Assembly (NCBI GenBank): GCA_002492335.1
Contig: DKYD01000074.1
Location: forward strand, 1-14,528
DNA length: 14,528 nt
Origin: Lachnospiraceae bacterium UBA7109
GTDB taxonomy: Bacteria > Bacillota > Clostridia > Lachnospirales > Lachnospiraceae
Reading direction: 5' to 3'
Below, piece by piece: positions 1 to 7,418 of this stretch. Under the pieces are notes generated by a model. The model had not been told where the DNA came from and did not search any database. It was given only the letters and a program-made list of their open reading frames with translations. The translations under genes were made by a program, and so were the position numbers. The first letter of the stretch is position 1, and each line of letters begins with the position of its first letter.

Positions 1-112
1 AATCTTTACTCTATACGTTTATTATTTGTTAACTTTTTGTTTCTTTTTCTTTTTTTATTAAATTTAAAATACATATTATAATTTCAAAAATTTTCATACA
101 AGCAAAAGAAAA
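1..112. other. AT-rich intergenic stretch, no gene seen
   Basis: This edge region is very rich in A and T, with long T and A runs. It has no credible ORF with a ribosome binding site. The T-rich part next to the hairpin at 122-153 may serve as the terminator's U-tract on the minus strand. A gene starting left of the window cannot be excluded. Confidence 0.5.
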
Positions 113-153
113 AGAATGCCCCAGAACCATGAATCAAAAAATCCATAGTTCTG
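113..153 (-). terminator. Putative weak terminator after the ankyrin/FKBP gene
   Basis: Read on the minus strand, CAGAACTATG (153-144) pairs with CATGGTTCTG (131-122) over 10 bp including one G-U pair, and a few weaker pairs continue toward a U-rich loop. A T-rich tract follows (CTTTTTCTTTT), but it begins about 7 nt after the stem rather than directly. It lies about 60 nt beyond the stop codon at 216. It may act as an imperfect intrinsic terminator. The late T-tract keeps confidence moderate. Confidence 0.45.
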
Positions 154-215
154 AGACATCCTCATTCACTTATATGCTATATACAGACAGATTTGTCCTT
201 TACGCTGCCACCATT

Positions 216-1445
216 TTATTCATAAATCCCATTGATTGTCACATCAAAGACCGCTTCTTTTCCGTTCAGTTCTTCCACACCGTAATCCTCCGGGAATGTA
301 ACAGTAACCTGTACATTCTCCCCTACATTATGGCCGATAAGCTGTTCTTCAAAATCATCAATGTAAGTTCCGGAACCAATCGTCAGATCTGCTCCGTTTC
401 CGTTGGTACTTCCGCCGTCGAATGCAACATTGTCCACATACCCCGTATAATCAATATTTACCGTGTCCCCGTCTGCAACCGAAAGACCTGTATCGGTATT
501 GTAACTGTCAGACACACCGCCGTCTTCCATACCGCTGTCAGCTGTTACGTCTGCCGTGCCATCTGCTTCTGTATCACCCTCTGCCGTTGTGTTTGCATCG
601 GCAGTATCGTCCGACCTGGCGCTCTGGAACACAAATACGCCTGCGATACATACGACAATCAATACCGCCACACCAGTAATCATCCATTTCTTCGAAGAAA
701 ATTTCTTCTCCTTCCCGTCTTTTCCAGAGGCCAGCCTCTTAAGATACCGAACCGCTTCTTTATCCTTTTTTCTCTTCAGCTCACCATTCCTGTTATTCGT
801 GTAGCGGATATTGCCGATACGCTTTCCCAGCACATCAGCAGCAGATTTTCCGTCGCTGTTTTTCACTGCAGGATCAAATCCCTTTGCATAGAGAGCGTTC
901 ATAGCTTCTATGCTCCGGTCCGACAGCGCCGCCTCTACCCAGAATGCCACCTTGCAGTCTTCGTGCATGTACTTCTCCGGGATTTTATCAATCAGGGAAA
1001 ACAACTCAAGAGAGCAGGTCACCAGCTTCGGATACCTGCCGACTGCCTTTCCGTGCTGAATCAAATATCGAAGCATATTTCTATTTCCCACAATACAGGC
1101 GATCTCAAACAACCGTTCGCAGTCCTCTTCCTCTTTATAATCAATCTTCTTTAAATACTTTGTCATCAGGAAGGATACAAACTCCCTCTGGTTCCGGTTC
1201 TTTAAATCAAGCTCCATCATTTCCACAGAAAACTGCCCTGTTATTTTAAAAAGCTGCTCCGCAATCTGCTTGTCGCACAATGCAAGAATCCTTCTATAAA
1301 CGGGAATTTTATCCTCTTCGCCAAGCATCTGCAGGACACCGCTGTTCAGCATAGTCCGCACATTATCCCGCCTGTGGTACTTCAATTCCTGTATAAAATT
1401 CTCAACAGTAACTTCCAATTCCATCTTTTTCTTATTTTCTTTCAT
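216..1445 (-). CDS. Membrane protein: ankyrin-like N-terminus, one TM helix, C-terminal FKBP-type PPIase domain
   Basis: The 409-residue protein has four parts. Residues 1-240 form a charged cytoplasmic region with ankyrin-like helix pairs (for example LFEIACIVGNRNMLRYLIQ near 112-130 and MNALYAKGFDPAVKNSDGKS near 182-201). Residues 254-274 are one hydrophobic membrane helix. Residues 278-318 are a linker rich in Asp, Ala, Thr and Gly. Residues 322-409 are an FKBP fold like the trigger-factor PPIase domain (IDYTGYVDNVAFDGG, then the FEEQLIGHNVGE and VTFPEDYG segments). By topology the FKBP domain should face outside, where it could isomerise prolyl bonds of exported proteins; that is inference. 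I chose the ATG at 1445 because GGAGGG lies 10 nt upstream; the in-frame ATG at 1478 has no ribosome binding site. The gene follows nadE on the same strand after about 120 nt. Whether the domain is catalytically active cannot be judged here. Ankyrin assignment is tentative; FKBP is firm. Confidence 0.85.
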   Translation of the reverse strand: MKENKKKMELEVTVENFIQELKYHRRDNVRTMLNSGVLQMLGEEDKIPVYRRILALCDKQIAEQLFKITGQFSVEMMELDLKNRNQREFVSFLMTKYLKKIDYKEEEDCERLFEIACIVGNRNMLRYLIQHGKAVGRYPKLVTCSLELFSLIDKIPEKYMHEDCKVAFWVEAALSDRSIEAMNALYAKGFDPAVKNSDGKSAADVLGKRIGNIRYTNNRNGELKRKKDKEAVRYLKRLASGKDGKEKKFSSKKWMITGVAVLIVVCIAGVFVFQSARSDDTADANTTAEGDTEADGTADVTADSGMEDGGVSDSYNTDTGLSVADGDTVNIDYTGYVDNVAFDGGSTNGNGADLTIGSGTYIDDFEEQLIGHNVGENVQVTVTFPEDYGVEELNGKEAVFDVTINGIYE

Positions 1446-1498
1446 CCAATTTATGCCCTCCAAATTTCCGTTTTTCATATCATATTAGAAATTTGTGT

Positions 1499-1515
1499 CT
1501 TTTTCGTCGAAAAAG
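1499..1515. repeat. 17-bp palindrome upstream of the ankyrin/FKBP gene
   Basis: CTTTTTCGTCGAAAAAG is a perfect inverted repeat around a single central base. It lies about 40 nt upstream of the preferred gene start at 1445. It could be an operator, or a short hairpin in the nadE-to-FKBP transcript. No matching copy was noticed elsewhere in the window. Confidence 0.45.
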
Positions 1516-1523
1516 TGTGATTA

Positions 1524-1543
1524 TTCTGTGACGAAACACAGAA
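1524..1543 (-). other. Hairpin between nadE and the ankyrin/FKBP gene
   Basis: TTCTGTG and CACAGAA form a perfect 7-bp stem around a 6-nt loop, about 24 nt beyond the nadE stop codon on the minus strand. A T-run (CTTTTTC) comes only 9 nt later and is itself part of the next palindrome. This could be a weak terminator or processing site that lowers expression of the downstream gene. The stem is AT-rich, so a strong terminator is unlikely. Confidence 0.35.
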
Positions 1544-1566
1544 CAAAGCAGCCAGGCACGCAGTAT

Positions 1567-3486
1567 TTAAGCCTCCCTCAGCGCATCTAACTCCTCCATC
1601 CACGCTGTCACACATGCATCACTTGGCATTCTCCAGTCTCCTCGCGGAGATAAAGCAACCGTCCCGACTTTCGGACCATCCGGCAGACAGGAGCGTTTGA
1701 ACTGCTGGCTGAAGAACCGCCGGCAGAATGTACGCAGCCATTTATATATCGTATCTTCCCCGTACACTCCTGCAAAGGAACGTTTTGCAATACGATAGAT
1801 TTTTTCCGGCGCATATCCAAACCGCATCATATAATATAGAAAGAAATCATGCAGCTCATAAGGTCCTACCAGATCCTCTGTCTTCTGTGCGATCTCACCA
1901 TCCTTCGGAGGAAGCAGCTCCGGGCTTACCGGTGTGTCGAGCACGTCATATAATACCTCTTTTAACTGTTCATCCCCGCACGTATCTGCATAATAATGTA
2001 CCAGATGTCTTACCAGCGTTTTGGGAACTGATGCATTGACCCCATACATAGACATATGGTCGCCGTTATAGGTCGCCCAGCCAAGCGCCAGCTCCGACAT
2101 ATCTCCTGTTCCAATTACCAGGCCGCTCTTCTGGTTCGCAATATCCATAAGCACCTGTGTCCTCTCTCTTGCCTGTGCATTTTCGAAGGTAACACTATGA
2201 TCCCCTGGATCATGGCCGATATCCTGAAAATGCTGAAGTACCGCAGCTCCGATCGGCACTTCCTTCAGTTTGGCTCCAAGTTTTACTGACATTTTGCACG
2301 CGTTCTGATACGTGCGGTCGGTAGTTCCAAAGCATGGCATCGTTACGGCTGTAATTCCACTTCTTTCAAGTCCCAGCGCTTCAAATGCTTTCGCCGTCAC
2401 AAGAAGTGCAAGTGTGGAATCCAGACCCCCTGAAATACCTACGACTACATTTTTTGTATGCGTATGAGAAAGACGTTTCTTAAGCCCCATTGCCTGTATC
2501 GTCAGAATTTCCTCACATCGTTTTGCTCTCTCACTTCCTTCCCCCGGAACAAAGGGCATCGCCGGAAATGTCCTGGTAAGCTCCGTCTCTTCTTTTTTTA
2601 CTGTAAATGGAATCCGGAGCAGTCTACGTTCTTTTGCCGCCTGGAAGGTCGTATTTCTTCTTCGCTCACTGTTCAGTCTCCGAACATCGATCTCAGAGTA
2701 AATAACCCCATTTTCGAAGCGCTTTCCCTGTGCCAGTATTGTACCGTTTTCCGCAATGATATTATGTCCGCCAAATACAAGATCCGTCGTAGATTCTCCT
2801 TCTCCTGCGTTCGCATAAATATATCCGCAGATCAGTCTTGCAGACTGTCCGGATATCAGACTGCGTCTGTACTCTTCTTTTCCGATTGTCTCATCACTGG
2901 CAGAACAATTTGCAATCAGCACGGCGCCTTCTCTTACCGCCTCTATACTCGGCGGAACCGGAGACCATACATCCTCACAGATTTCCGCTGATACGATCAG
3001 TGAATCCATCTCATCTGCCACAAAGAGAAGCTGCGGGCCAAACGGAATCTCTTTTCCTTCGAATAATATCATTCTTGCCTGATCCGGTCCTTGCCGGAAC
3101 TGACGCATTTCATAAAATTCTCCGTAATTCGGGAGAAATGTTTTTGTCGTAAATCCCAGTATCTTTCCTTTATTGAGCGCTGCTGCCACATTGTAAAGTT
3201 CTCCGTCAACTGCAAGAGGCACGCCTACAAATATGAGTCCTTCTTTGTCTTCTGTATATTTTGCGATCGTCAGAAGAGCCTCTTTTGCCTTGTCAAGCAG
3301 TATATCCTGTGTAAATAAATCTCCGCAGGTATATCCGGTAATACACAGCTCCGGAAAGACAATCACCTTAGCCCCGGCCGCAGAAGTCTCTCTGATTCTT
3401 CTGCATATCTGTTCTGTATTATACGTAATGTCTGCCACGCGGATATCCGGCGTTACGGCTGCAACTTTTACAAACCCATGTCTCAT
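1567..3486 (-). CDS. nadE: Glutamine-dependent NAD+ synthetase
   Basis: This enzyme makes NAD+ from nicotinic acid adenine dinucleotide, ATP and glutamine in the cytoplasm, the last step of NAD biosynthesis. The 639-residue protein has the two-domain form. The N-terminal nitrilase-like glutaminase domain (about 1-290) shows the Glu-Lys-Cys triad in context: E46 in FPELCITGYT, K115 in TTKTFLPNYGEFYE and C170 in AEICEDVW. The C-terminal synthetase domain carries the PP-loop ATP site GISGGLDST (350-358) and the IGTGDMSELALGW motif (458-470). The length is normal for the glutamine-dependent type, so it should use glutamine rather than free ammonia. GGAGG sits 6 nt before the ATG at 3486. The gene begins 14 nt after hslO ends, so it is almost certainly in the same transcript. 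All expected motifs are intact. Confidence 0.97.
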   Translation of the reverse strand: MRHGFVKVAAVTPDIRVADITYNTEQICRRIRETSAAGAKVIVFPELCITGYTCGDLFTQDILLDKAKEALLTIAKYTEDKEGLIFVGVPLAVDGELYNVAAALNKGKILGFTTKTFLPNYGEFYEMRQFRQGPDQARMILFEGKEIPFGPQLLFVADEMDSLIVSAEICEDVWSPVPPSIEAVREGAVLIANCSASDETIGKEEYRRSLISGQSARLICGYIYANAGEGESTTDLVFGGHNIIAENGTILAQGKRFENGVIYSEIDVRRLNSERRRNTTFQAAKERRLLRIPFTVKKEETELTRTFPAMPFVPGEGSERAKRCEEILTIQAMGLKKRLSHTHTKNVVVGISGGLDSTLALLVTAKAFEALGLERSGITAVTMPCFGTTDRTYQNACKMSVKLGAKLKEVPIGAAVLQHFQDIGHDPGDHSVTFENAQARERTQVLMDIANQKSGLVIGTGDMSELALGWATYNGDHMSMYGVNASVPKTLVRHLVHYYADTCGDEQLKEVLYDVLDTPVSPELLPPKDGEIAQKTEDLVGPYELHDFFLYYMMRFGYAPEKIYRIAKRSFAGVYGEDTIYKWLRTFCRRFFSQQFKRSCLPDGPKVGTVALSPRGDWRMPSDACVTAWMEELDALREA

Positions 3487-3500
3487 GATCTTCCTCCATT

Positions 3501-4376
3501 TTATCTGCTTCTTTTTATAATCCTCTTCAAGTCTTCTACGGTATAGTTATATGCAGTATTACAGAAATGACACTTTACTTCAATGTCTTTTCCTTCTTCT
3601 ATCATTTCCTGAATATCCTTTTTTCCGATACTTACAATTGCCTTTTCTACCCGCTCTTTGGAACAGTTACAGTAAAACCCTGTCTCAATCGTATCCGTAA
3701 TCTCAAGTTCCAGGTTCCCCAAAAGCACCTCCAGAAGCTGCTCCGGAGAATACCCTTTCTCCAGCAGCGCTGTGACAGAGGTTACCTTTTTCAGATTTTC
3801 TTCCAGCTGACTGATTGTTTTCTCATCTGCAAACGGCATCAACTGGATAATAAAACCGCCCGCGCATTTTACAGTATTATTCTTTTCCATCCGCACACCT
3901 AATCCTACCGAAGATGGAATCTGCTCAGAATTTGCAAAGTAATAGGTCAGATCTTCCGCTATCTCGCTGCTTACAAGAACGGTCTGACCGGAATATGGCT
4001 CTTTAAGCCCCATATCCTTGATTACCTGCAGCAAGCCAACACCTACTGCACCTCCCACATCCAGTTTCCCGTTTTTGGGTGGGAGCATCACATCAGGGTT
4101 CAACACGTAGCCCTTCACGTTGGCATGGCTGTCCGCAGTCACCGTAATTCCTCCCAGAGGACCTCCCGAACGAATCTGCAGGGTCAGCATATCCGAATCA
4201 TTTTTCATCATACTTCCCATCATGGCTCCGGCCGTCATAAGTCTTCCGAGCGCCGCTGTCGCCACAGGACTTGTATTATGATGCTTTCTCGCAGTTTCCA
4301 CAAGCTCTCTTGTTGTAGCTGCAAACGCTCTTACCTGTCCTTCTGCAGCCGTTGCTCTTACAATATAATCTTTCAT
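3501..4376 (-). CDS. hslO: Redox-regulated chaperone Hsp33
   Basis: Hsp33 is a cytoplasmic holdase chaperone, inactive when reduced with zinc bound and activated by oxidation plus unfolding. The 291-residue protein matches family length. The N-terminal domain has characteristic stretches (AALGRLMTAGAMMGSMMK; SGGPLGGITVTADSHANVKG). The C-terminal redox switch shows all four zinc cysteines, C236-x-C238 and C269-x-x-C272, with 30 residues between the pairs. The ATG overlaps the methyltransferase stop codon by 4 nt (ATGA), which implies translational coupling, and nadE follows directly. For an anaerobe the grouping with NAD synthesis is compatible with a redox-stress role, but that is inference; shared transcription is the only direct support. 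Confidence 0.97.
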   Translation of the reverse strand: MKDYIVRATAAEGQVRAFAATTRELVETARKHHNTSPVATAALGRLMTAGAMMGSMMKNDSDMLTLQIRSGGPLGGITVTADSHANVKGYVLNPDVMLPPKNGKLDVGGAVGVGLLQVIKDMGLKEPYSGQTVLVSSEIAEDLTYYFANSEQIPSSVGLGVRMEKNNTVKCAGGFIIQLMPFADEKTISQLEENLKKVTSVTALLEKGYSPEQLLEVLLGNLELEITDTIETGFYCNCSKERVEKAIVSIGKKDIQEMIEEGKDIEVKCHFCNTAYNYTVEDLKRIIKRSR

Positions 4377-5152
4377 TTATCCAAAACTTCCTTTCTCTTG
4401 CCCTGTTCTCTTGCCACCACACAGATTCTTTCACTTTTTTCATGCGGTGCTTTTCTCGTATATGCATCATATGCCGTCTCAAAGATCAGCCCTGCATTCC
4501 GGGTCATCTCTTTCATCTCGTCCAGCGTATATGCTCTCTGAAAATGTACCTCCTGATATTTGCGGTAAAACTCCTTCTTCTCTTCATCCTGAATGAACAA
4601 GGTCAGCTCATATTCGTTTATTTTTTCCTCTTCATCATAATAATTGTCCCAGATAAAGCTGCATTTTTCACGGTCCTCAGCGATTACCTGTTCTCCGAGA
4701 ACCTTTTTATATTTATATTCTGTATTAAAATCAAATACAAAGATACCATCCGGGTCAAGGTAGTTATTTACAAGCCGGAACACTTCTTCTAATTCCTGTT
4801 TATCTACAATATAATTTACCGAATCGCAGACACTCACAATTCCACGCACCGTGCCATACAGCTCAAATTCCTGCATATCCTGTAAAAGATAGAGAATATC
4901 ATATCCACTCTGCTTCTGCTTTTTCATTGCGATCTCCAGCATCTCACCGGAATTATCCACACCTGTCATATCATAGCCACGTTTTGCAAGCGCTTCTGTC
5001 ATATTCCCGGTTCCGCAGCCAAGCTCCAACATAAGTCCTTCCCGGATTCCATATTCACTGAAAAGCGTCTGCAGATAATCTGCCCACTCTTCATAAGGTA
5101 CATTATCCATAAATGTATCATAAACTTCGGCAAAACTTGTATACGAATCCAC
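4373..5152 (-). CDS. Class I SAM-dependent methyltransferase
   Basis: A 259-residue methyltransferase with a Rossmann fold. Motif I is LELGCGTGN (42-50), an acidic ribose-binding residue follows at D66 in TGVDNSG, and QDMQEFEL (91-98) is the expected post-motif segment. VRGIVSVCDSVNYI (102-115) and GIFVFDFNTEYKY (136-148) fit strands 4 and 5. The substrate cannot be read from the sequence; tRNA, small molecules and protein are all possible. The start is GTG, chosen because AGGAGG lies 8 nt upstream and the product begins with a typical MDSYTSFAEVYDTFMD entry. It is the first gene of the hslO-nadE transcript and overlaps hslO by 4 nt. The promoter at 5192-5219 lies just upstream. No membrane segment or signal peptide is seen. 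Confidence 0.9.
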   Translation of the reverse strand: MDSYTSFAEVYDTFMDNVPYEEWADYLQTLFSEYGIREGLMLELGCGTGNMTEALAKRGYDMTGVDNSGEMLEIAMKKQKQSGYDILYLLQDMQEFELYGTVRGIVSVCDSVNYIVDKQELEEVFRLVNNYLDPDGIFVFDFNTEYKYKKVLGEQVIAEDREKCSFIWDNYYDEEEKINEYELTLFIQDEEKKEFYRKYQEVHFQRAYTLDEMKEMTRNAGLIFETAYDAYTRKAPHEKSERICVVAREQGKRKEVLDK

Positions 5153-5191
5153 GATTTATCCCTCCTGCCCTGCATTTGTCCCTCGTCTCAT

Positions 5192-5219
5192 ATTATACAC
5201 GAACCAATTATTTTATCAA
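5192..5219 (-). promoter_or_regulatory. Sigma-A-type promoter for methyltransferase-hslO-nadE
   Basis: Read on the minus strand: TTGATA (5219-5214), a 16-nt spacer, then TATAAT (5197-5192). The -10 box is a perfect consensus and lies about 40 nt upstream of the GTG start at 5152. It sits immediately beyond the terminator of the upstream operon, so the methyltransferase operon probably has independent transcription. Confidence 0.7.
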
Positions 5220-5221
5220 CC

Positions 5222-5261
5222 AAAAGAAAAGGAGAGGTCCTCAAAAGATCTGCGCCTCTCC
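5222..5261 (-). terminator. Intrinsic terminator of the MMPL/heptad operon
   Basis: On the minus strand GGAGAGG (5261-5255) pairs with CCTCTCC (5237-5231) over 7 perfect GC-rich base pairs with a 17-nt loop. TTTTCTTTT follows directly. It begins 16 nt after the stop of the heptad-repeat gene and ends just before the promoter of the next operon. Confidence 0.8.
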
Positions 5262-5276
5262 ATTCTTCTGTCTCAT

Positions 5277-7406
5277 CTATTCTGTTTCAATAATAAATTT
5301 TGTGCTTCCCTTTACTCCTTCTTTGATTCCGGCAAAGGATCGATAATTCTCTCCCAATAATGTCATCGCATCGATCCGATCAGTCAGATTCTTAATATCT
5401 CCGTTAAAAAGCTCTGTTAATTTATCAATTCCGGAAGTCTTAAACTCGGACATTCCATCTGCCAGTGTCTGATTCCCCTCAGCAAGCGTCCGACTTCCAT
5501 CCGCAACCTGTGCCGCGCCGCTCTTCAATGCATTTGCTCCTGCAGACGCTGCATTCGCGCCGTCTGCAAGCTGCCTTACTCCTTCTTTCAGCTGAGATCC
5601 TCCCTGCTGCAGCTTTAAGGTTCCTCCTGTCAGAAGATTACTGTTTTTATTTAATACTGCCGCACCGTCTGCAAGGCTGCCCGCACCTTTTGACAGCTCT
5701 TCTGTTCCCGCCGCAAGGTTTTCACTCCCCTGCGCAAGACTTCCAAGTCCACCCTGAAGCGCTGCCGCTCCGTCGTTTAACCCCTTCATTCCTTCGTTAA
5801 GAACCGGAAGCTTTTCATTTATTCCATTCTGTATCTGTCCGATACCGCCCTGCGCGCCGCCCAGATATTGTGCCACCTGGTCGAGTCCTTTTACATCTGC
5901 CACCACATTCTTTTCTGTGATTTCTTCCGGAACCGCACTTTCTATTGCCGCTTTAATCGCTGCCTTCTGCTCACTGTTTAGTGTACTGTCAGATGATATG
6001 GCATTCATTGCCGCATTTACAATCTCTGTTTTATTCACTGCAACCGTGACGTCCGCACTGGCGCTTATACCGTCAAGTGCTGCCTGCGCGCCGCCAAGTG
6101 CATCAGATACCCCCTTAAGCCCTGTCGAAATATTTCCTACGACTCCTGCCACCTGGGAAGAAGCGCCCTCTAGTCCTGCGGCAAGCTGATCTGCTCCCGC
6201 CTTTGCACCTGCTGCCCCGTCTCTCACCTGAGCAGCGCCGTCATTCACACTTTTTGCACCTTCTCTTAAGACTACACTTCCCTGTGCCAGACCTTCTACA
6301 CCCATCGTATATTGGTTTATGCCGTCTGCCAGGTCTTTGACTCCTTTTATCAGATCACCGCTTTTATTATTTAACGTATTCACTCCTCCTGCAAGCGTCT
6401 GATTTCCCTCCGCAAGCGCACTTGCGCCATCAGACAATTCCCTGGAACCGTCTGCCAGCCGGTCTGCACCATCGGACGCTTCCCTCGAGCCATCTGCAAG
6501 CTGCGTCGCCGCATCATCAAGCTCATCGATAGAATCCTCCAGATCCTCAAAGCTGTCTATCTCATCCAGTCCAAGGTTACTGATAACATCTGCAGATGCG
6601 GCTGTTATGGTCGGTCCTACACTTGCATTTTTTACATCTGCAGTAATCGTTATGCTCTGCGGAATATCCAGTTCAATTTCCTGAAGCTTCAGATTCTCCT
6701 CTAATCCCGGAAATGCAATTCCAACTACAATGTCCTTATCTGCATCAGAAATAATCCTGCCGTGGTCAATGGTCACATTTTTATATTCCTCTGTCGGAAG
6801 CATCAATGCGGTTACCATCGCAAATGGTGTGTACATCTCCACATCTTCACCACCTATAGAAACTTTCTGTTTTGTCTTGTTCGTGTATCTGATATGAATC
6901 TCAACCTTACCATCTTTCCCCTCAAGATCCTCTGCTGAAATCTCTTTCCCGTCAAGCTTATAGGAAATCCTTACATCCACCGGAAGTTCTTTCTTTGTTG
7001 TTCCCTGATAATAAATATCCTCTCCTTCCGACTGCCAGGTAAGCGTTCCGTCATTTCCTTTTTTGAATGTCTCCTCCCCCTTGATATTCTGAATATCGGA
7101 TAGCTCAGAAACATCTGCCGCTTCCCCTGCTCCCGGATTCTTCAGCCATTCCGTTACTGTTATATTTTTTACTTTTCCGGATGCATCCGCTTTTACATAT
7201 ACCGATTCATCCTTAAAAAATTCTCCTGTGCTTCCTGTATCACTGTCTCCAAGCATCTCCTCTGCCGCTTTTTTTAATGCTTCTTTCTCTTCCCCCGCAT
7301 AAACAGTTACTGCAGGATGACTGTATTCATAAACTCCTGTAAGTCCTGTGCCTGCAACCAGCGCCATAGATGCGGCCAGTATTCTTTTCTTCGTCTTATT
7401 TTTCAT
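5277..7406 (-). CDS. Secreted heptad-repeat protein (XXXLXXG repeats), partner of the MMPL exporter
   Basis: A 709-residue exported protein. Residues 1-37 look like a signal peptide or N-terminal anchor (KNKTKKR, then a short hydrophobic run ending near VYAG). Residues 60-280 form a mixed beta-rich domain without a recognised motif. Two long blocks of Leu/Gly heptads follow (about 296-447 and 525-655), with units such as LADGSRELSDGASALAEG, separated by a linker containing NSEQKAAIKAAIESAVPEE. There is no C-terminal membrane helix, unlike YhgE/Pip proteins, which share the repeat type. The gene lies 12 nt behind the MMPL gene; its AGGAGG ribosome site (8 nt before ATG) overlaps the MMPL stop codon, so the two are translationally coupled. 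It probably forms a long helical element outside the membrane working with the transporter. That role is inferred from coupling and repeat type, not from a known reaction. Confidence 0.88.
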   Translation of the reverse strand: MKNKTKKRILAASMALVAGTGLTGVYEYSHPAVTVYAGEEKEALKKAAEEMLGDSDTGSTGEFFKDESVYVKADASGKVKNITVTEWLKNPGAGEAADVSELSDIQNIKGEETFKKGNDGTLTWQSEGEDIYYQGTTKKELPVDVRISYKLDGKEISAEDLEGKDGKVEIHIRYTNKTKQKVSIGGEDVEMYTPFAMVTALMLPTEEYKNVTIDHGRIISDADKDIVVGIAFPGLEENLKLQEIELDIPQSITITADVKNASVGPTITAASADVISNLGLDEIDSFEDLEDSIDELDDAATQLADGSREASDGADRLADGSRELSDGASALAEGNQTLAGGVNTLNNKSGDLIKGVKDLADGINQYTMGVEGLAQGSVVLREGAKSVNDGAAQVRDGAAGAKAGADQLAAGLEGASSQVAGVVGNISTGLKGVSDALGGAQAALDGISASADVTVAVNKTEIVNAAMNAISSDSTLNSEQKAAIKAAIESAVPEEITEKNVVADVKGLDQVAQYLGGAQGGIGQIQNGINEKLPVLNEGMKGLNDGAAALQGGLGSLAQGSENLAAGTEELSKGAGSLADGAAVLNKNSNLLTGGTLKLQQGGSQLKEGVRQLADGANAASAGANALKSGAAQVADGSRTLAEGNQTLADGMSEFKTSGIDKLTELFNGDIKNLTDRIDAMTLLGENYRSFAGIKEGVKGSTKFIIETE
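5525..6515 (-). repeat. Internal heptad-repeat DNA in two blocks
   Basis: The two heptad blocks of the exported protein sit at roughly 6065-6520 and 5440-5830. They contain near-identical phrases: residues 331-341 read LAEGNQTLAGG and residues 641-651 read LAEGNQTLADG. Short forms of LADGS recur through both blocks. This fits expansion by duplication and may be prone to slippage or recombination. Confidence 0.6.
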
Positions 7407-7418
7407 GAGAAATCCCTC

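Noticed and set aside
129..1154. Long plus-strand open frame (341 codons) opposite the ankyrin/FKBP gene
   Set aside because: It is rich in Cys, His and Ile with no domain sense, has no ribosome binding site, and lies antisense to a gene with a clear FKBP domain.
2458..2991. Plus-strand open frame opposite nadE
   Set aside because: Antisense shadow of the well-conserved NAD synthetase; no ribosome site and no recognisable protein features.
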